From the NCBI GenBank assembly GCA_039619475.1, contig CM077115.1, positions 155,533,774-155,597,773 of the forward strand: a stretch of 64,000 bases of DNA, given 5' to 3'. The notes under the pieces were generated by a model. That model was not told the origin of the DNA. It saw nothing but the letters and a program-made list of their open reading frames with translations, and did not search any database. The DNA is from Icerya purchasi (taxonomy: Eukaryota > Arthropoda > Insecta > Hemiptera > Monophlebidae). The position numbers were made by a program, and so were the translations under genes. Shown here piece after piece: positions 11,038 through 22,493 of the stretch; positions within the stretch are counted from its first letter, which is position 1, and each line of letters opens with the position of its first letter.

Positions 11038-13731
11038 TTGGACTCAACCACCGAGATCATTGACCTAGCGCTGTTAGCATTTAAAGAATTTATTAAACAC
11101 GCTGCACCGGTTTTGTTTTTTTCATTTGGCTTATTTTTCCTACAATCAACTAGTTACAGTACTTTTTTCATATTCTATACAGTTGTTAAAAGTTTATGTT
11201 CTAACATGGTAAACTATAAGAACAATTTCAAGAAATATAAATTTATGATAAAACAGGCAAAATTGCAAGCTTGGAAGAACCTACTAAATGGTAAAGCAGT
11301 TTTTGGATTGAAATATAAGATTTTACTTGGTAAGAAAGCAAAATTAAATATACCTACGTTAGACAACTACGCCAAGGCCGTGTCCACGGGGGGGGGGGGG
11401 TTAACCCCCCCCATGAGAACTGAAATAGTTATTATAAATACAAAAAAATCTGAAAAAAATCACAAATTTAAAATAAATATTGATGATTTTTTAGGGTGTT
11501 TTTACCTACTTTTAAAAGAAAAAAGCAAAAATATGATGCATGTTTTTAGGTACTTCATTAATATTTTATGCAAAAAAAAATTTTATTACGAGTATAATTA
11601 ATAACATATGTAATTTTTATTAATGTTCATATACGGGGTAATTCATTTATGTAAATTATTAATATATAAATCAAAATGAAGGAAATTATTAATAGTACAA
11701 ATATTAGTGAAAAATGTATTATAAAATAAATATGCAAAGAAAATTTTCACCCCCCCCCCCCCCCCCTCCAAAATTCTGGGCACGGGCCTGAACTACGCTC
11801 ATAGTGATCAAGAAAAAGTAAATTTGTTAAGTAGAACATTATATTTGAATTCTAAACCTTTTAAACAGGAATTACATAAAAATAACGTAACAAATTCAGT
11901 GAGTAAAGAAGAAGTTAAATTAATTATTGATAATCTTAAGAATAACGTAGCTTGTGGATTAGATAAAATATCAAACGGATTTCTGAAAAACTTTAATAGA
12001 AAATACCCGGAAGTGATTACAAAATTAATGAATTTACTATATCAATATGAACACTATCCACAAAAATGGAAAATAGCAAAGACAGTAATATTACCGAAAA
12101 TGAATAAAAATTTAAAATTATCTAGTTCTTATAGAGCAATTTCACTTTTATCAAATTACAGTAAAATTTATGAAAAGTGTATATTGATTAAATTAAAAGA
12201 TTTTATTCAACAGCATAACGTAATTAACAAAGACCAGTATGGCGCTTTGCCGGGTAAATCAACAGAATTGGCAATATGGAATATTTTAAAAATAATAACT
12301 TATTATAAAAGCAATTCCTATTTGAGTTGCCTAATGACGCTAGATATAGCGAAGGCTTTCGATAGTCTTGATCTAAACAGTTTAATTAAATTATTGAAGG
12401 AAATAGGAATAGATTATAATGTACTAAATATTATTAATAAATACTGCGGAAATAGATATATGTACTTATATTGAAATAGGTAACGTACAAAAGAAGCAAA
12501 AATTAGATATGGGTGTATTACAAGGGTCCGTGTTGGGCCCATATCTATGGAATATAGTTTTTTCTCAATTATATAAGATAATATTACCTAACGATGTTAA
12601 GATATATACCTTTGTAGACGATATTGCGGTTGTACTGGCAGATAGAAATGAAAAAGGTTTAGAAAATAAGATAAATTTAGTGTACATAGAAATAGCGAAA
12701 TGGCTTAACAAATTTAACCTTAAGATTAACGAAACTAAATCTAATTATATGATATTTAATAAAAAATATACTAATAGACCATTAAATTTAGAACAGTACG
12801 GTTTAAATATCAACTATGTAAAACAAATAAAATACTTGGGAGTAATAATAAACAGTAATTTAAAATTTTATGAACATTTTAATTACATTAAAACCAAAAT
12901 AAGCAAATTCATAATAATATTTAATAAGTTGTATAATAACCAAAACTGTATAAATTATAAAAAAGGAGTTACGTTGTATAAAAGTATTATTTTACCTAAC
13001 ATACTTTATAATAGTATCATATATGTAGAAATGTTAAAAACTAAAAAATTTCAAAAGATGTTAAAAAGCTTTCAAAGGCTTATAGCTATAAAAATGATTA
13101 AATCATATAGAACAATCAGTTATTTGTCAGCCATAGTTATAGCTGGTATTAAACCAATCGAATATGAAATACAAAAACATATAAGCTTGGTCGCAATTAA
13201 AAATAATATTAATATAGAGCATCCGTTCAATAACGTAATATATAAGACACCATTTTTTAAATATGAGAATAAACTAATTAAAGTAAAACAAATGAATAAA
13301 ATTATGGATAAATTTTATATAAATAAATTTCAAGAAATATGGAATAATTATAATGGAATAACGTATCAATTTTTCCCAAGTATAATAGATAGATTTAAAA
13401 ATAATCAATATACGCCAAATTTTTTTAATGTTCAATTTATAACAGGGCACGGTCTATTTAAGGTATATTTATATAAATTTAAGATATCTGAGTCTGACAA
13501 CTGTGTAATATGTAATTTTAGAGATGATGTTTTTCATATCCTACAAGGATGCAATTATAATAATAATAATATACTCGGTAATTATGATATAACACAACTT
13601 GTTCAAAATTATTTTAATGAATTCAATAAATTTACAATAGAAGAAATAAAATTCCGGAAAAATAATGTACATTTATATTAAGTAAATAGTAAAAATATAT
13701 GTAGATATTGTAAAAAAAAAAAAAAAAAAAA
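11038..13731 (+). mobile_element. LINE-B, R1-like non-LTR retrotransposon, 5'-truncated, nearly intact pol
   Basis: The pol frame runs from about 11038 through a MITE insertion (11373-11790) to 12470, slips one base near 12462, and continues open from 12509 to a stop at 13681. Motifs in order: an RT-0-like region (CGLDKISNGFLKNF, about 11955-11995), RAISLLSNYSKIYEK (about 12136-12180), LDIAKAFDSLDL (about 12341-12376), GVLQGSVLGPYLW (12512-12550), the catalytic FVDD (12611-12622), KYLGVIIN (about 12830-12854), NVQFITGHGLFK (about 13425-13460) and a CxxC...H...C tail (about 13499-13553). There is no RNase H. The FITGHG plus Cys-His tail is typical of the R1 clade. Poly(A) occupies 13712-13731; a second A-tract at 13862-13880, preceded by a CCCGAAGTTTCGGG hairpin, could be the true end. 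It is inactive only through the MITE, one frameshift and 5' truncation. Confidence 0.85.
11373..11790. mobile_element. hAT-type MITE (418 bp) inside LINE-B
   Basis: The ends are CAAGGCCGTGTCCA (left) and, reverse-complemented, CAGGCCCGTGCCCA (right), matching at 11 of 14 positions. They are followed internally by G-rich and C-rich runs. The identical 8-bp sequence AACTACGC flanks both sides (11365-11372 and 11791-11798), the duplication size made by hAT transposases. Removing the element plus one duplication (426 bp) rejoins the LINE-B frame. No transposase is encoded, so it moved with enzyme from elsewhere. Confidence 0.9.
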
Positions 13732-13889
13732 CAACAACTGTAAAACGGTAATTAATATAATACCAAATACTTAATTGGATGGGTTATATTAATTCCGTTA
13801 TTATAATGAATCAATATTTTTATTAAATAAATGTACCCTACCCGAAGTTTCGGGAATAGGGAAAAAAAAAAAAAAAAAAACACGGTAAG

Positions 13890-15286
13890 GGTAAAAAGGC
13901 TCGAGACGAGCTTATTAAAAGTTATTATATTTTTCATCGGCTGAATTTGTTCTCAATAAGTCTCATTCATTCATTTAATAAATTATTTACTTTCGATTTG
14001 TTTGTTTGTTTTTTTTTTTACTAATTTCCTTCCACGAGCTCTTTCTAATATAATAATCGCAATTTTTTTCTTTTTTCTTGACCACTATTTAGAGAATATT
14101 ATTCATTAAGAACTTTTTGGAGAGAACTTAACTCTAACTTACAATTTATTTCATTTTTGAATATCATCTGAAATTTGTCGTCATCATTACAATATATTTT
14201 ATATTTCTTTTATTTAACACACCCTGATTAGAATTAGAAAAATACCGTAAAATGAACGTTTATTAAATTCTGAAAGTCTGCCGTGACAACTTACTTTGAA
14301 TGAAACATCGTACTTTCACTTGCGTACGCGTTTTATGTGAAATTGTAATAGTTTAATTGTTTACGCACCTTATTTAATTAATTGAAATTATGTTATATTT
14401 AATTAATTAGAATTTTCTTATGTTTGTAGCGAGATTTTTTTTTTCGTTATTTTTTTTGCCTCCCGGGTTTTAATCACAACTGATAAAGTGTATGTAATTC
14501 AATATGGTTAATAGTGGCCAAATGGCTTATTGCCAAGCCGAAAAATAAAAATAAAAAAATCAATATGGACAAAACGATAACGCTTACAAAAACACAGTTA
14601 ATGTTTTTGTTATAAGACCTAATTCACAATAGAGTTTGGCCCATGTAACATTATTGAACCGCCACTCGTGCTAGCTATGCGCATTTGTGGATTAAGACAG
14701 TAATAAATAAAATGTTAAAAAAGCTTCTTATAAATAAAAATTGAATTTGAGTTGAACTCGAATTTAGTTTAAATCTTGTTAAGAATCGCATTAATCCTGC
14801 AACGTCGGCGAATCTGGAGTTTCTGAATTCCAAGTTTCAAATACTCTCGAATGAAATACAGAACACAACTGAATCCAATACGTATGAAAAATACTCCTCC
14901 ATTCGCATCGGTACCGTTCAAAGAATGTTAACTTTGCCAAGTTAAAGAATAAAGAAATAACGCAAATACGATATTATAGAAATATTAAAAAAAACGTACA
15001 GAAAAATTCTCAAAAAAAAAAGAGAAATAACGAATTAGATTGTAATGCAGTGGTTTTCGAACTTTTTCAATCGTGGAACCCGTAAATTTATTGCTAATTT
15101 TGCCTACCCCGCGCAACACACAACATTTCATCTTATTTCGTCGGTTAAACGTTAATTCTCGAAACGGATACATTTATGTTTCACACGACCTCTGATAGTA
15201 TTTTATTAATAAAAACAATTTTGAATTTTTCAGGATCTGAACATTAGGGTCAATATAAAAAGTCTACAGTAGTAGATTGCTCTTAT
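13890..15286. other. No recognised gene; scattered repeat debris
   Basis: A fragment near 14515-14570 (ATTGCCAAGCCG then an A-rich tail) looks like a LINE or SINE 3' end. A solitary hAT-like end (CAGTGGTTTTCGAAC) lies at 15048 without a visible partner. No protein domain was recognised. Confidence 0.35.
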
Positions 15287-15294
15287 CCTAAGAT

Positions 15295-15597
15295 CAAGGG
15301 CGTCGCCAGCCGATGAGCCAAGAGGAGGGCAAAATGATAGAAAGAGAATATGAGTTATAGGAAAAATAAAATTTATAACTTGTAAAGGCTTAATATTTTA
15401 TAAAAACAAGAATAAAATCTAAATTAAAACATAATTTTCGTGGGTTTCTGGCAAATTGACCTACTACTTTATTATAAAAGTCTTCCAAATTGTCCACGAT
15501 TACGCGCCTATGAATACTCATTATGGTCAGTTGATTAAAAAGTTTCAAGGCTACAGGGGGGGACTGCCACTGCCTTCGCCCCTTAGCGACGCCCATG
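15295..15597. mobile_element. hAT-type MITE (303 bp)
   Basis: The left end is CAAGGGCGTCGCC and the right end, reverse-complemented, is CATGGGCGTCGCT, matching at all but two of these 13 positions. A perfect 8-bp duplication CCTAAGAT flanks it (15287-15294 and 15598-15605). There is no coding capacity. It belongs to a different sequence family from the element at 11.4 kb although size class and end structure are alike. Confidence 0.88.
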
Positions 15598-15717
15598 CCT
15601 AAGATAGTAGGAAAAAGTATTTAAATAGGCATTGGCTTGGACACCGAGGATAAAAAAAAAGCAAGTATTTAAACAATTGAAGGATGATAAGAGAAGGGGG
15701 AAGAAAAGAAGCATTGT

Positions 15718-16666
15718 GTATTAATAAATTGAAAATTACACTTTTAAATACACAATATATATTCGCAATTAAAATTATGTTAAAATTATGTTAAAATTAT
15801 AAAAATTATAAAAATATCCGACTAGTTTCGGATATCGTAGATAATCATGGCTTTAAGAACATTTAATAACATAAAGTAAACTAAACAAACGCGCAAACAA
15901 AATATTAAAGTCGACGATAAGTTTTTCATACAAAAAAAAAGAAGATAGTTGATATTTAAAAATTTTTAAACCAAATTAATTACTCTGAATATTTTTAATG
16001 ATAGATTATCGTCCGGAAATTGTGTATTTAATATTTTGTTATTGTTAAATTTATTAATATATATAATTATATATTACTAAATTCAACAATAACAAAATAT
16101 TAAATACACAATTTCCGGACGATAATCTACGAGTATTAATAAATTTAACAATAACAAAATATTAAATAGCAATTTCCGGACAATAATCTATTATAATAAA
16201 TTTAACAATAACAAAATATTAAATACGCAATTTCCGGACAATAATCTATTAATAAATTTAACAATAACAAAATATTAAATACACAATTTCCGGACAATGA
16301 TCTATTAATAAATTTAACAATAACAAAATATTAAATATGCAATTTCCGGACAATAATCTATCATTAAAAATATTCAAAGTAATTAATTTGGTTTTAAAAT
16401 GTTTAAATATCTACTTTTTTAATACGAGAAACTTATCGTTGATTTTATTATTTTGTTTGCGCGTTTGTTTAGTTCTCTTTATGTTATTAAATGTTCCTAA
16501 AGCCATGATTATCTGTGATATCCGAAACTAGTCGGCTATTTTTATGATTTTTTTTTATAATTTTGTCATGATTTCAATTGTGAATATATATTGCGTATTT
16601 AAAAGTAGATAATTTTCAATTTATTAATACAGTGATCAAAACACAAAAATGGATTAAGATAATTTT
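15718..16666. mobile_element. Foldback element with 56-bp tandem repeats
   Basis: Arms of roughly 320 bp at 15718-16064 and 16313-16632 are reverse complements. Paired blocks include GTATTAATAAATTGAAAATT at the outer ends, CCGACTAGTTTCGGATATC and AAACAAACGCGCAAACAAAA. The centre holds five direct units of about 56 bp (ending TTTCCGGACAATAATCTA) in the right half, against one inverted unit in the left arm. A 14-bp direct repeat AAAAGAAGCATTGT sits at 15704-15717 and 16667-16680. The inverted ends stop about 34 bp short of the right copy. No transposase is present. Confidence 0.75.
16080..16366 (+). repeat. Five tandem 56-bp units
   Basis: Units start at about 16080, 16142, 16199, 16255 and 16311, each reading AATTTAACAATAACAAAATA and on to the TTTCCGGACAATAATCTA end. 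The first unit is longer and ends ACGAG. They form the core of the foldback element. Confidence 0.9.
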
Positions 16667-16680
16667 AAAAGAAGCATTGT

Positions 16681-18530
16681 CAAAAACAGCGCCAATAAAA
16701 TTGTAACATAAAATAACTCTCTAGATTTCGTGCATTATCATAATAGACCGACTGTGAAAATGCCGTTAACCATGAAAAGCACAAACCTGTAGTTAAGGCG
16801 ATGAATAATGAACGCGGTACACACTTAGGTTAAACACGTTTTTTCGGATAGCATGAAAAACGGATTCTCAAAACTTCCATGATGAACTTTGTTCAAAGGT
16901 GGAACCTGAGACGAACCAAGATTTGCTAGTTTGCCACCGAGAAGTTACGAAAACCAAATAGGCCAGTATGATCTTTTATTTACAGCTGAGAAGAGCTGAA
17001 AGCCTATTAAGGATTTTCAAGCATTTAACTTTTTTTTGTGATTTCATCGTAACACGATGCTTTTACGGAATGGCAAGTTAAACGCGACCTAAAAGGGACT
17101 ATTGTACGTTATTTTTCTAATTCGAGATTTCCTTTATGCTCGGTACGTCGGTTAACGCGTTTTTAATTCGATATAAGTATCAAAGTTGAAAAGTGCTTGC
17201 TGTCCGATTTATTTTTAATATCGGAAAATGCGACGACAATATAACGAGCGAGAAAATTACGGATTATTTTAATAGGAAAATAATGATTCCGATCGATCTA
17301 CCCCGTCACCGGACGGCACTCGGACGGTGAGTAGCGCCTGCGCCACTTGCTAATGTATTCCGCTGCGTTATATTAGCATTAATGGTGTCCTTTCGCAACA
17401 AAGGCTGTCTTGACGCTGTAATTTCAGAGAGGGGTTGTTGCGAGAGTTTCTTCGTTCCTTTTTAGTTTTTCGATCGCGCCGTCTCTAAGGCAGCACCGAT
17501 TTCGATGAGATTCGATTAGTAACGGATCGAAACGCAGTCGCAGCATTTCTGTTCCGCCCAGAACCATCTGGCTTATTTTACGCGTCCACTCGGGGTTCGG
17601 TCCCCTTCCGTTGCCGCGTTTTAAGCGCTTTTTAGCCGATAATTCATACGGTGCACCCCGTTCGTTCGACTGAAAAATCTAACCGAATCTTATCTGGCAA
17701 ATAGGCACGGATCGTTTTATCGTCGACAGATTTCCGTTAGCTTTTTGCATACGCGTAACAGCTGAAATTTGTTCAAAACCGCTTTTCATGTTTACTCGGA
17801 ACAATAACAACACTGCAGCCAATTCGATCGGCCCGCCACTGTATTAGCTTGTCTGTTTTATTAACTGAGCAGCCCACGGTCGCCAAAATATTGCCAGTTG
17901 CTCCGATAATCCGACCGATAAAATGTTTACACAAAAGTAAAATTTTACCAATTTCCTCGGCTCTCCGTAGGAAATATTTCATTTGCCCCTTTTTGCCGCA
18001 TTGTTGAAAAGTAGACCAAATACGCGGATGATAGCGATATTTCATGACCTCCCATTGAATAACTTATACGCGGTTTTGAAAGAGTCCTCCACGGCTCGTG
18101 AGAGTTACTTGTTTGAAAAATATACCAAAAGTTAAATTTATTCCTCTTCTTCCCCTTTCACATTATTTATTAATTGTTTTAAACAGTTGCGTGCAACAAT
18201 TTCACGGCCATTTCCGCATTCTAATCGTATTAATAGTGAATTAGCGAAAATAAATACAAACCGTCAACAATCAATTATTGTCGCTAATATTTCGTATGTA
18301 TTATTTACATAATTCCTCTCCAAAAATCCAACAAACCGGTACTTAATTATTAAATAATTAGGAAAAATTTATACGAAGAAAATTTCACTCTATAAATTTA
18401 GTGATTAATTATTAATAACGAAAGATTAAACTTCTCCAAACGAGCGCGCATATGTGTATATATATTTTTGTAGAAGTAAAAAAAGTCCTTATGCCTTTGA
18501 CAGGGCTCAGAGATTGCGGAAGTAAGATTC
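16681..18530. other. No recognised gene
   Basis: This stretch is less AT-rich around 17090-18080. The longest open frame, minus strand 17773-18045 (90 codons), has no motif I recognise and no supporting splice or promoter context. It looks single-copy, so a host noncoding element or exon remains possible. Confidence 0.35.
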
Positions 18531-18534
18531 ACCA

Positions 18535-18608
18535 TTATATATATATATATATATATATATAAACATATACATATATATATATATATACACATATATATGT
18601 GTATAAAC

Positions 18609-18681
<73 letters not shown>

Positions 18682-18683
18682 TA

Positions 18684-18737
<54 letters not shown>
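18535..18737. repeat. (TA)n-rich microsatellite cluster
   Basis: Long TA runs are broken by ACATA and GTGTA variants. Open frames through this tract on both strands encode only Tyr/Ile-rich low-complexity peptides and are not genes. Confidence 0.95.
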
Positions 18738-18739
<2 letters not shown>

Positions 18740-18741
<2 letters not shown>

Positions 18742-19360
18742 TTTTTCTTTTTTATCTTTTGTTTTGGACTGGTTGATGTCGGAGTTTAACTATCGTCATG
18801 AGCAAAAATCTTCCGAAGGTAGCCAAGAATGAAAATGAAAAAAAATAGAACCTTAAAGTGAAGAGGGAATAACAATAGACTTTGAACCACATCATGAGAA
18901 TAATCTCTGTAGTCAATGGTCTTCCGTTTTTACAAAAAGTCGGTTTTAATTTACTATGTCATTTTTTAACGCTATACATATAACCGATACTAAACATAAT
19001 GAGGTTTTTCACATAGCCGCCGGTATAAAATGTGCATAATCATTAATGTTATGTGTGTTCATATACATACATATATATATATATATATTATACATTTATA
19101 TACTTTTTTTTTCCTATTTATAACTATAAGTAAACATATAATTATGAAAATTGAAGTAACCTGCTGGAACGCTTATGATTACTGGTAGTGGTTATTTGGA
19201 TGTATGATTAACCTTAAATAATTTGTATAGAAATATTAGAAATTGTTCCAATATCTCATTAAATTGCAGTGAGCAGTCTATATTGTATAGTAGTCTTAAT
19301 TTATTATATTTAGGGCATGTATATATTATGTGATAAACGGTTTCCATTATCATAATTACA
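18740..19360. other. No recognised feature
   Basis: Only a short TA run at about 19072-19089 and a T-tract are visible. Confidence 0.4.
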
Positions 19361-19363
19361 GCA

Positions 19364-20230
19364 TACGAGGTGTGACTATTAAATAACGAGACTGATTTTC
19401 AAAAACGGCTTTATCGTTCAAATTATTCGACAACCGGGCTTTCCCTTTCAATATACTTACCTCCCTTGTGCACATACCGTTCCATCCGTTTTTCTCATTG
19501 TTAAAAGCAGTGTTGGAAGTCCATTTCCGTAAGGCCGTTCAAAAGTTGCGTCGTTCGTTGTTTTATCTCTTCGATTGATCCAAAATGAGTTCCTTTTAGG
19601 ACAAACTTCAGCCCTTCGGAAACAAAAAGGAGGCCAAGTCTAGTGAATAGGCCGCGCGCTCGAGCACTACAATGTTTTTATCAGCTAAAAACTACTTCAT
19701 AGACGGCACGTTTTGGGCAGGTGCGTTGTCTTGATGCAGGATCCACGACTTGTTTCGCTACAACTCCGGTCTTTGTCTGCGAACTCGCTCTAGCAGGATT
19801 GCCAACAGTTCCAAATAATAATCTTGGTCCACAGTTTGACCCCCTGGAACCTATTCGATTGTTTAAAAAAACGATTAACATTGTTTTGAATTTTGACTTT
19901 GACATTTTCGCTTTTTTCATTCTGAGAGAAGCGGGGGTGTTTTCCAGTGCATCGATTGCCCCTTAGTTTCAGCATCGTACTGATAAGTCCATGTTCTGTA
20001 GCATGTAATGATCCTATTCATCAAATCCGGATCTTCAACCGTTCGAGAACGTCAGAACAAACCTGTTGACGGACACCCCAAGTATGTTATGCACAACTTA
20101 AATAGTGTTCGTGAAGTGTGTATCATTTCATATGCATTGTACAGTTCATCGCTACTCATTAGTTACCTTTCAAGAAATCTGACTGTTTTTATAGCATATG
20201 ACAACTACATATTTGGCGAATGAATATCGA
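19364..20230 (-). pseudogene. mariner-family element, 3' part of transposase
   Basis: The left boundary is a TA followed by CGAGGTGTGACTATTAAATA, which fits a mariner terminal inverted repeat. Minus-strand frames give, from right to left, a YMLQNMDLSVR-like trace (the first catalytic region), KKAKMSKSKFKTMLIVF (about 19870-19920), NNCGPRLLF and the disordered ALSPD-like AAYSLDLAS trace (about 19650-19670), then KGTHF- and GGKYIE-like traces near the end. Transposase normally cuts and pastes at TA sites. The N-terminal third and the other inverted repeat are missing, and frames are broken, so it is dead. Confidence 0.7.
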
Positions 20231-21060
20231 ATCGCGAGAATAATACAAAATGTTAGCCCAAAATATCTAAATTTTAAATAAACTATCAATAGAAATTAAG
20301 AACATAAGTGAAAATGACGTAAACCATAATTAATTTGTACTTTATTAATCGAGACGATTATAAGTATATTTTCGCGAAATCTATATTTATCAAATTTAGG
20401 TGATAATAATGGTTAAGTGTTACAAATACTTCCTGAAAATGCGAAGAAATAATTGTTTATGAGATATCATGCTACGAATTTGTTTCCTAGCAATGATATA
20501 CAGTTGAAAAAGTATTTTTCTGCTAAGAATCATATTAAAAAAATATCTTCGTTTAAACGATAATCGTCGAAAATAGATTTTCTCGCTAAGATTAACTAAA
20601 AAAAGAAGAGAATGAAAAGACATTATTTCAAAAAGGCATATAAATCAATAATTTAGTAAGTCGGTTTTATCTACGCATTTCCGTGCTTTAATTATAATAT
20701 TGCGAAAATTTCACTGATTTTAGTAGATCCTTTGAATTTTAATCGAAAATTACGGGGGATACTTGTACTATTAACGCAGTATCTACGGCTCAGAAGTAAA
20801 AGAAAATTTATTTTCGTATTTTTTTGTTTCACCGTAAAAAAAATTTAATAAACCGAAATAAATTAAGAATTGCAGTAATTTAGGGATATCGAAAAAAAAA
20901 AAAAAAAAAATCATTAGAGTAATTTAAAATTACTTTTTCGATACCCTGTACAATGAATAAAGAACGAGGTTAATTGAGTACTTTTTTTTTGTTTGAAATC
21001 GAAGTCGTTCGCTGTTCCATGTTAAATCTTTTTAAAACAAGAACAGAATATTTCTTCTCA
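20231..21060. other. No recognised gene
   Basis: A small palindrome at about 20881-20953 pairs AGGGATATCGAAAAA with TTTTTCGATACCCT around an A-tract. Otherwise nothing is recognised. Confidence 0.4.
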
Positions 21061-21067
21061 ATAATTC

Positions 21068-21215
21068 CTTTTTTTTTTTTTTTTTATTGTGTATTGTTTA
21101 TTTTTTGGGTACGTTAGCTAGCGCGAGCGAAATTTTTGAAAGTTGCGACAGATGGAATTTAACCCGGTTCTACCGGAACGTCTAACCAACTACGCCACTG
21201 TAGCTGGTTCTCTCA
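21068..21215 (-). repeat. tRNA-derived SINE sharing the LINE-A 3' end
   Basis: On the minus strand, an A box TGGCGTAGTTGG (21187-21198) and a B box GGGTTAAATTCC (21154-21165) sit in a tRNA-like head beginning near 21210. Downstream the repeat ends GCTAGCTAACGTACCCAAAAAA followed by a long A-tail (plus-strand T's at 21069-21085). That 3' end resembles LINE-A 3' ends such as GTTGACGTGCCCAAAGG and TTAGCGTACCGAAC. Its RNA could therefore be copied by the LINE-A RT in trans. Confidence 0.65.
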
Positions 21216-21635
21216 CTAACTCGCGTATAAATTAGACTTAAACCTTTCGCTATAACCTATGAATAAAAGGATTTTTAAGATATCAAAGAGAAATCGGAAA
21301 AGAGTTAATTTAATTAATTTATAAAGTTAATTTATCTTCCGGTAAAGTTCTCTCTATTAACTCATTCGTGATCCATCAAGAACTTTTTTTATAAAAAATT
21401 TTTAATATAAACTCTACGAATTTTTCATCGACAGAAAAACCACCTTGACGCGTAATTTTCCAAATCTGTACTTAAGCGTTTCTACGAAGTAAGATTTATC
21501 AAAATAAAAGACGACTCATTGCCACATACTGAATTAAATTCTGAAAGATTAATGAAATTTACATTCAGAATGCTATCGACCCGGGTGAATTGGAAAAAAA
21601 TTACCTATTCCATAGAACATATTTTATGTCCGGAA

Positions 21636-21740
21636 AAAAAAAAAATGTTTGCCCACATCTGCATGCAGTTTTTACCATTTCGAAACGAAACATAGCTACT
21701 TAACCATCTACGCTACCACAGCTGACCGAAAACATACCTA
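21636..21740 (-). repeat. tRNA-like repeat with T-run terminator
   Basis: Minus strand: an A-box-like TAGCGTAGATGG (about 21705-21716), a weak B-box-like TTTCGAAATGG (about 21682-21692) and a run of T's at the 3' side (plus A's at about 21638-21648) that would stop Pol III. It is a SINE head or tRNA pseudogene; I could not fold a convincing tRNA. Confidence 0.4.
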
Positions 21741-21744
21741 ACAA

Positions 21745-22490
21745 CTAATAAATAAAATATCCGCTCTATCAATATTTCGCAATAAAATTTTTATACATTT
21801 ATTATTTCAGCCAATGATTCCTGAACCGCTTTTAAGCAGGATTATATGGTTCTTTTTGTTATATCTGCTTTAAAAATTTTCGTGTTCCAAAAAAAAAAAA
21901 AAAAACGTATATATTTGGTCAGCAGAAGTTCCGTTATCTTTCTTCGATACAGATGGACTCAACGAAAAAGCGAAAGTATGTATTCATAAATTTGTTATTC
22001 TTTTGAATGTGCGGCAAAAATGAACATTTAAAGCAACATTTGATCTTATGGTATGAAACGCAGACGGCGTACCAAAAAAGACTTTTTGACACTTTATCAT
22101 ATTTTTTCGAAAAGCGATGATACCTTGAGGCGGAGTCGCGACGATCAAACCAAAAGCGAAAGAAGTACGAAAAAATGAAGTAATAGATTTTGTAAAAGAA
22201 CTGTGTAGGGTCAATGTGAAGTGCACGGAGGGAGGAAATTGATGAATGAGGAGTTCTTTGTTTATGCGCCTTGGGAGCAACAGTAATGCACTGCGATACG
22301 CGTATGTTTAAAGTGAGCGGGTACAGTGTATACAGACAGCCCTTAGGGCGGATGAATTTAGGGTTGCAAAAGCGACTATGAAAAATATCTAATTTTAAAA
22401 AAGTTAGCGCGTATAGCGAACGGGTTACATTTGGAAGATTATAATCGTGTATGTATATACATATATATATATGTGTGTATATATATATAT
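21745..22490. other. No recognised gene
   Basis: An open frame at 21984-22280 minus (98 codons) has no motif I recognise. TA-rich sequence at 22451-22490 forms the left flank of the Helitron. Confidence 0.35.
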
Positions 22491-22493
22491 AAA

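Noticed and set aside
15048..15075. hAT-like terminus CAGTGGTTTTCGAAC
   Set aside because: There is no matching right end; it may be a solo remnant, but the element cannot be delimited.
16080..16366. Regular repeats that might suggest a CRISPR array
   Set aside because: The units are contiguous, with no unique spacers, lie in an insect-type genome, and belong to a foldback element.
18535..18737. Open frames on both strands rich in Tyr/Ile
   Set aside because: They are produced by TA repeats lacking stop codons in two frames and are not genes.
21068..21740. Two possible tRNA genes on the minus strand
   Set aside because: A and B boxes are present but acceptor and anticodon stems do not form properly; poly(A) or a T-run tail fits SINEs or pseudogenes.
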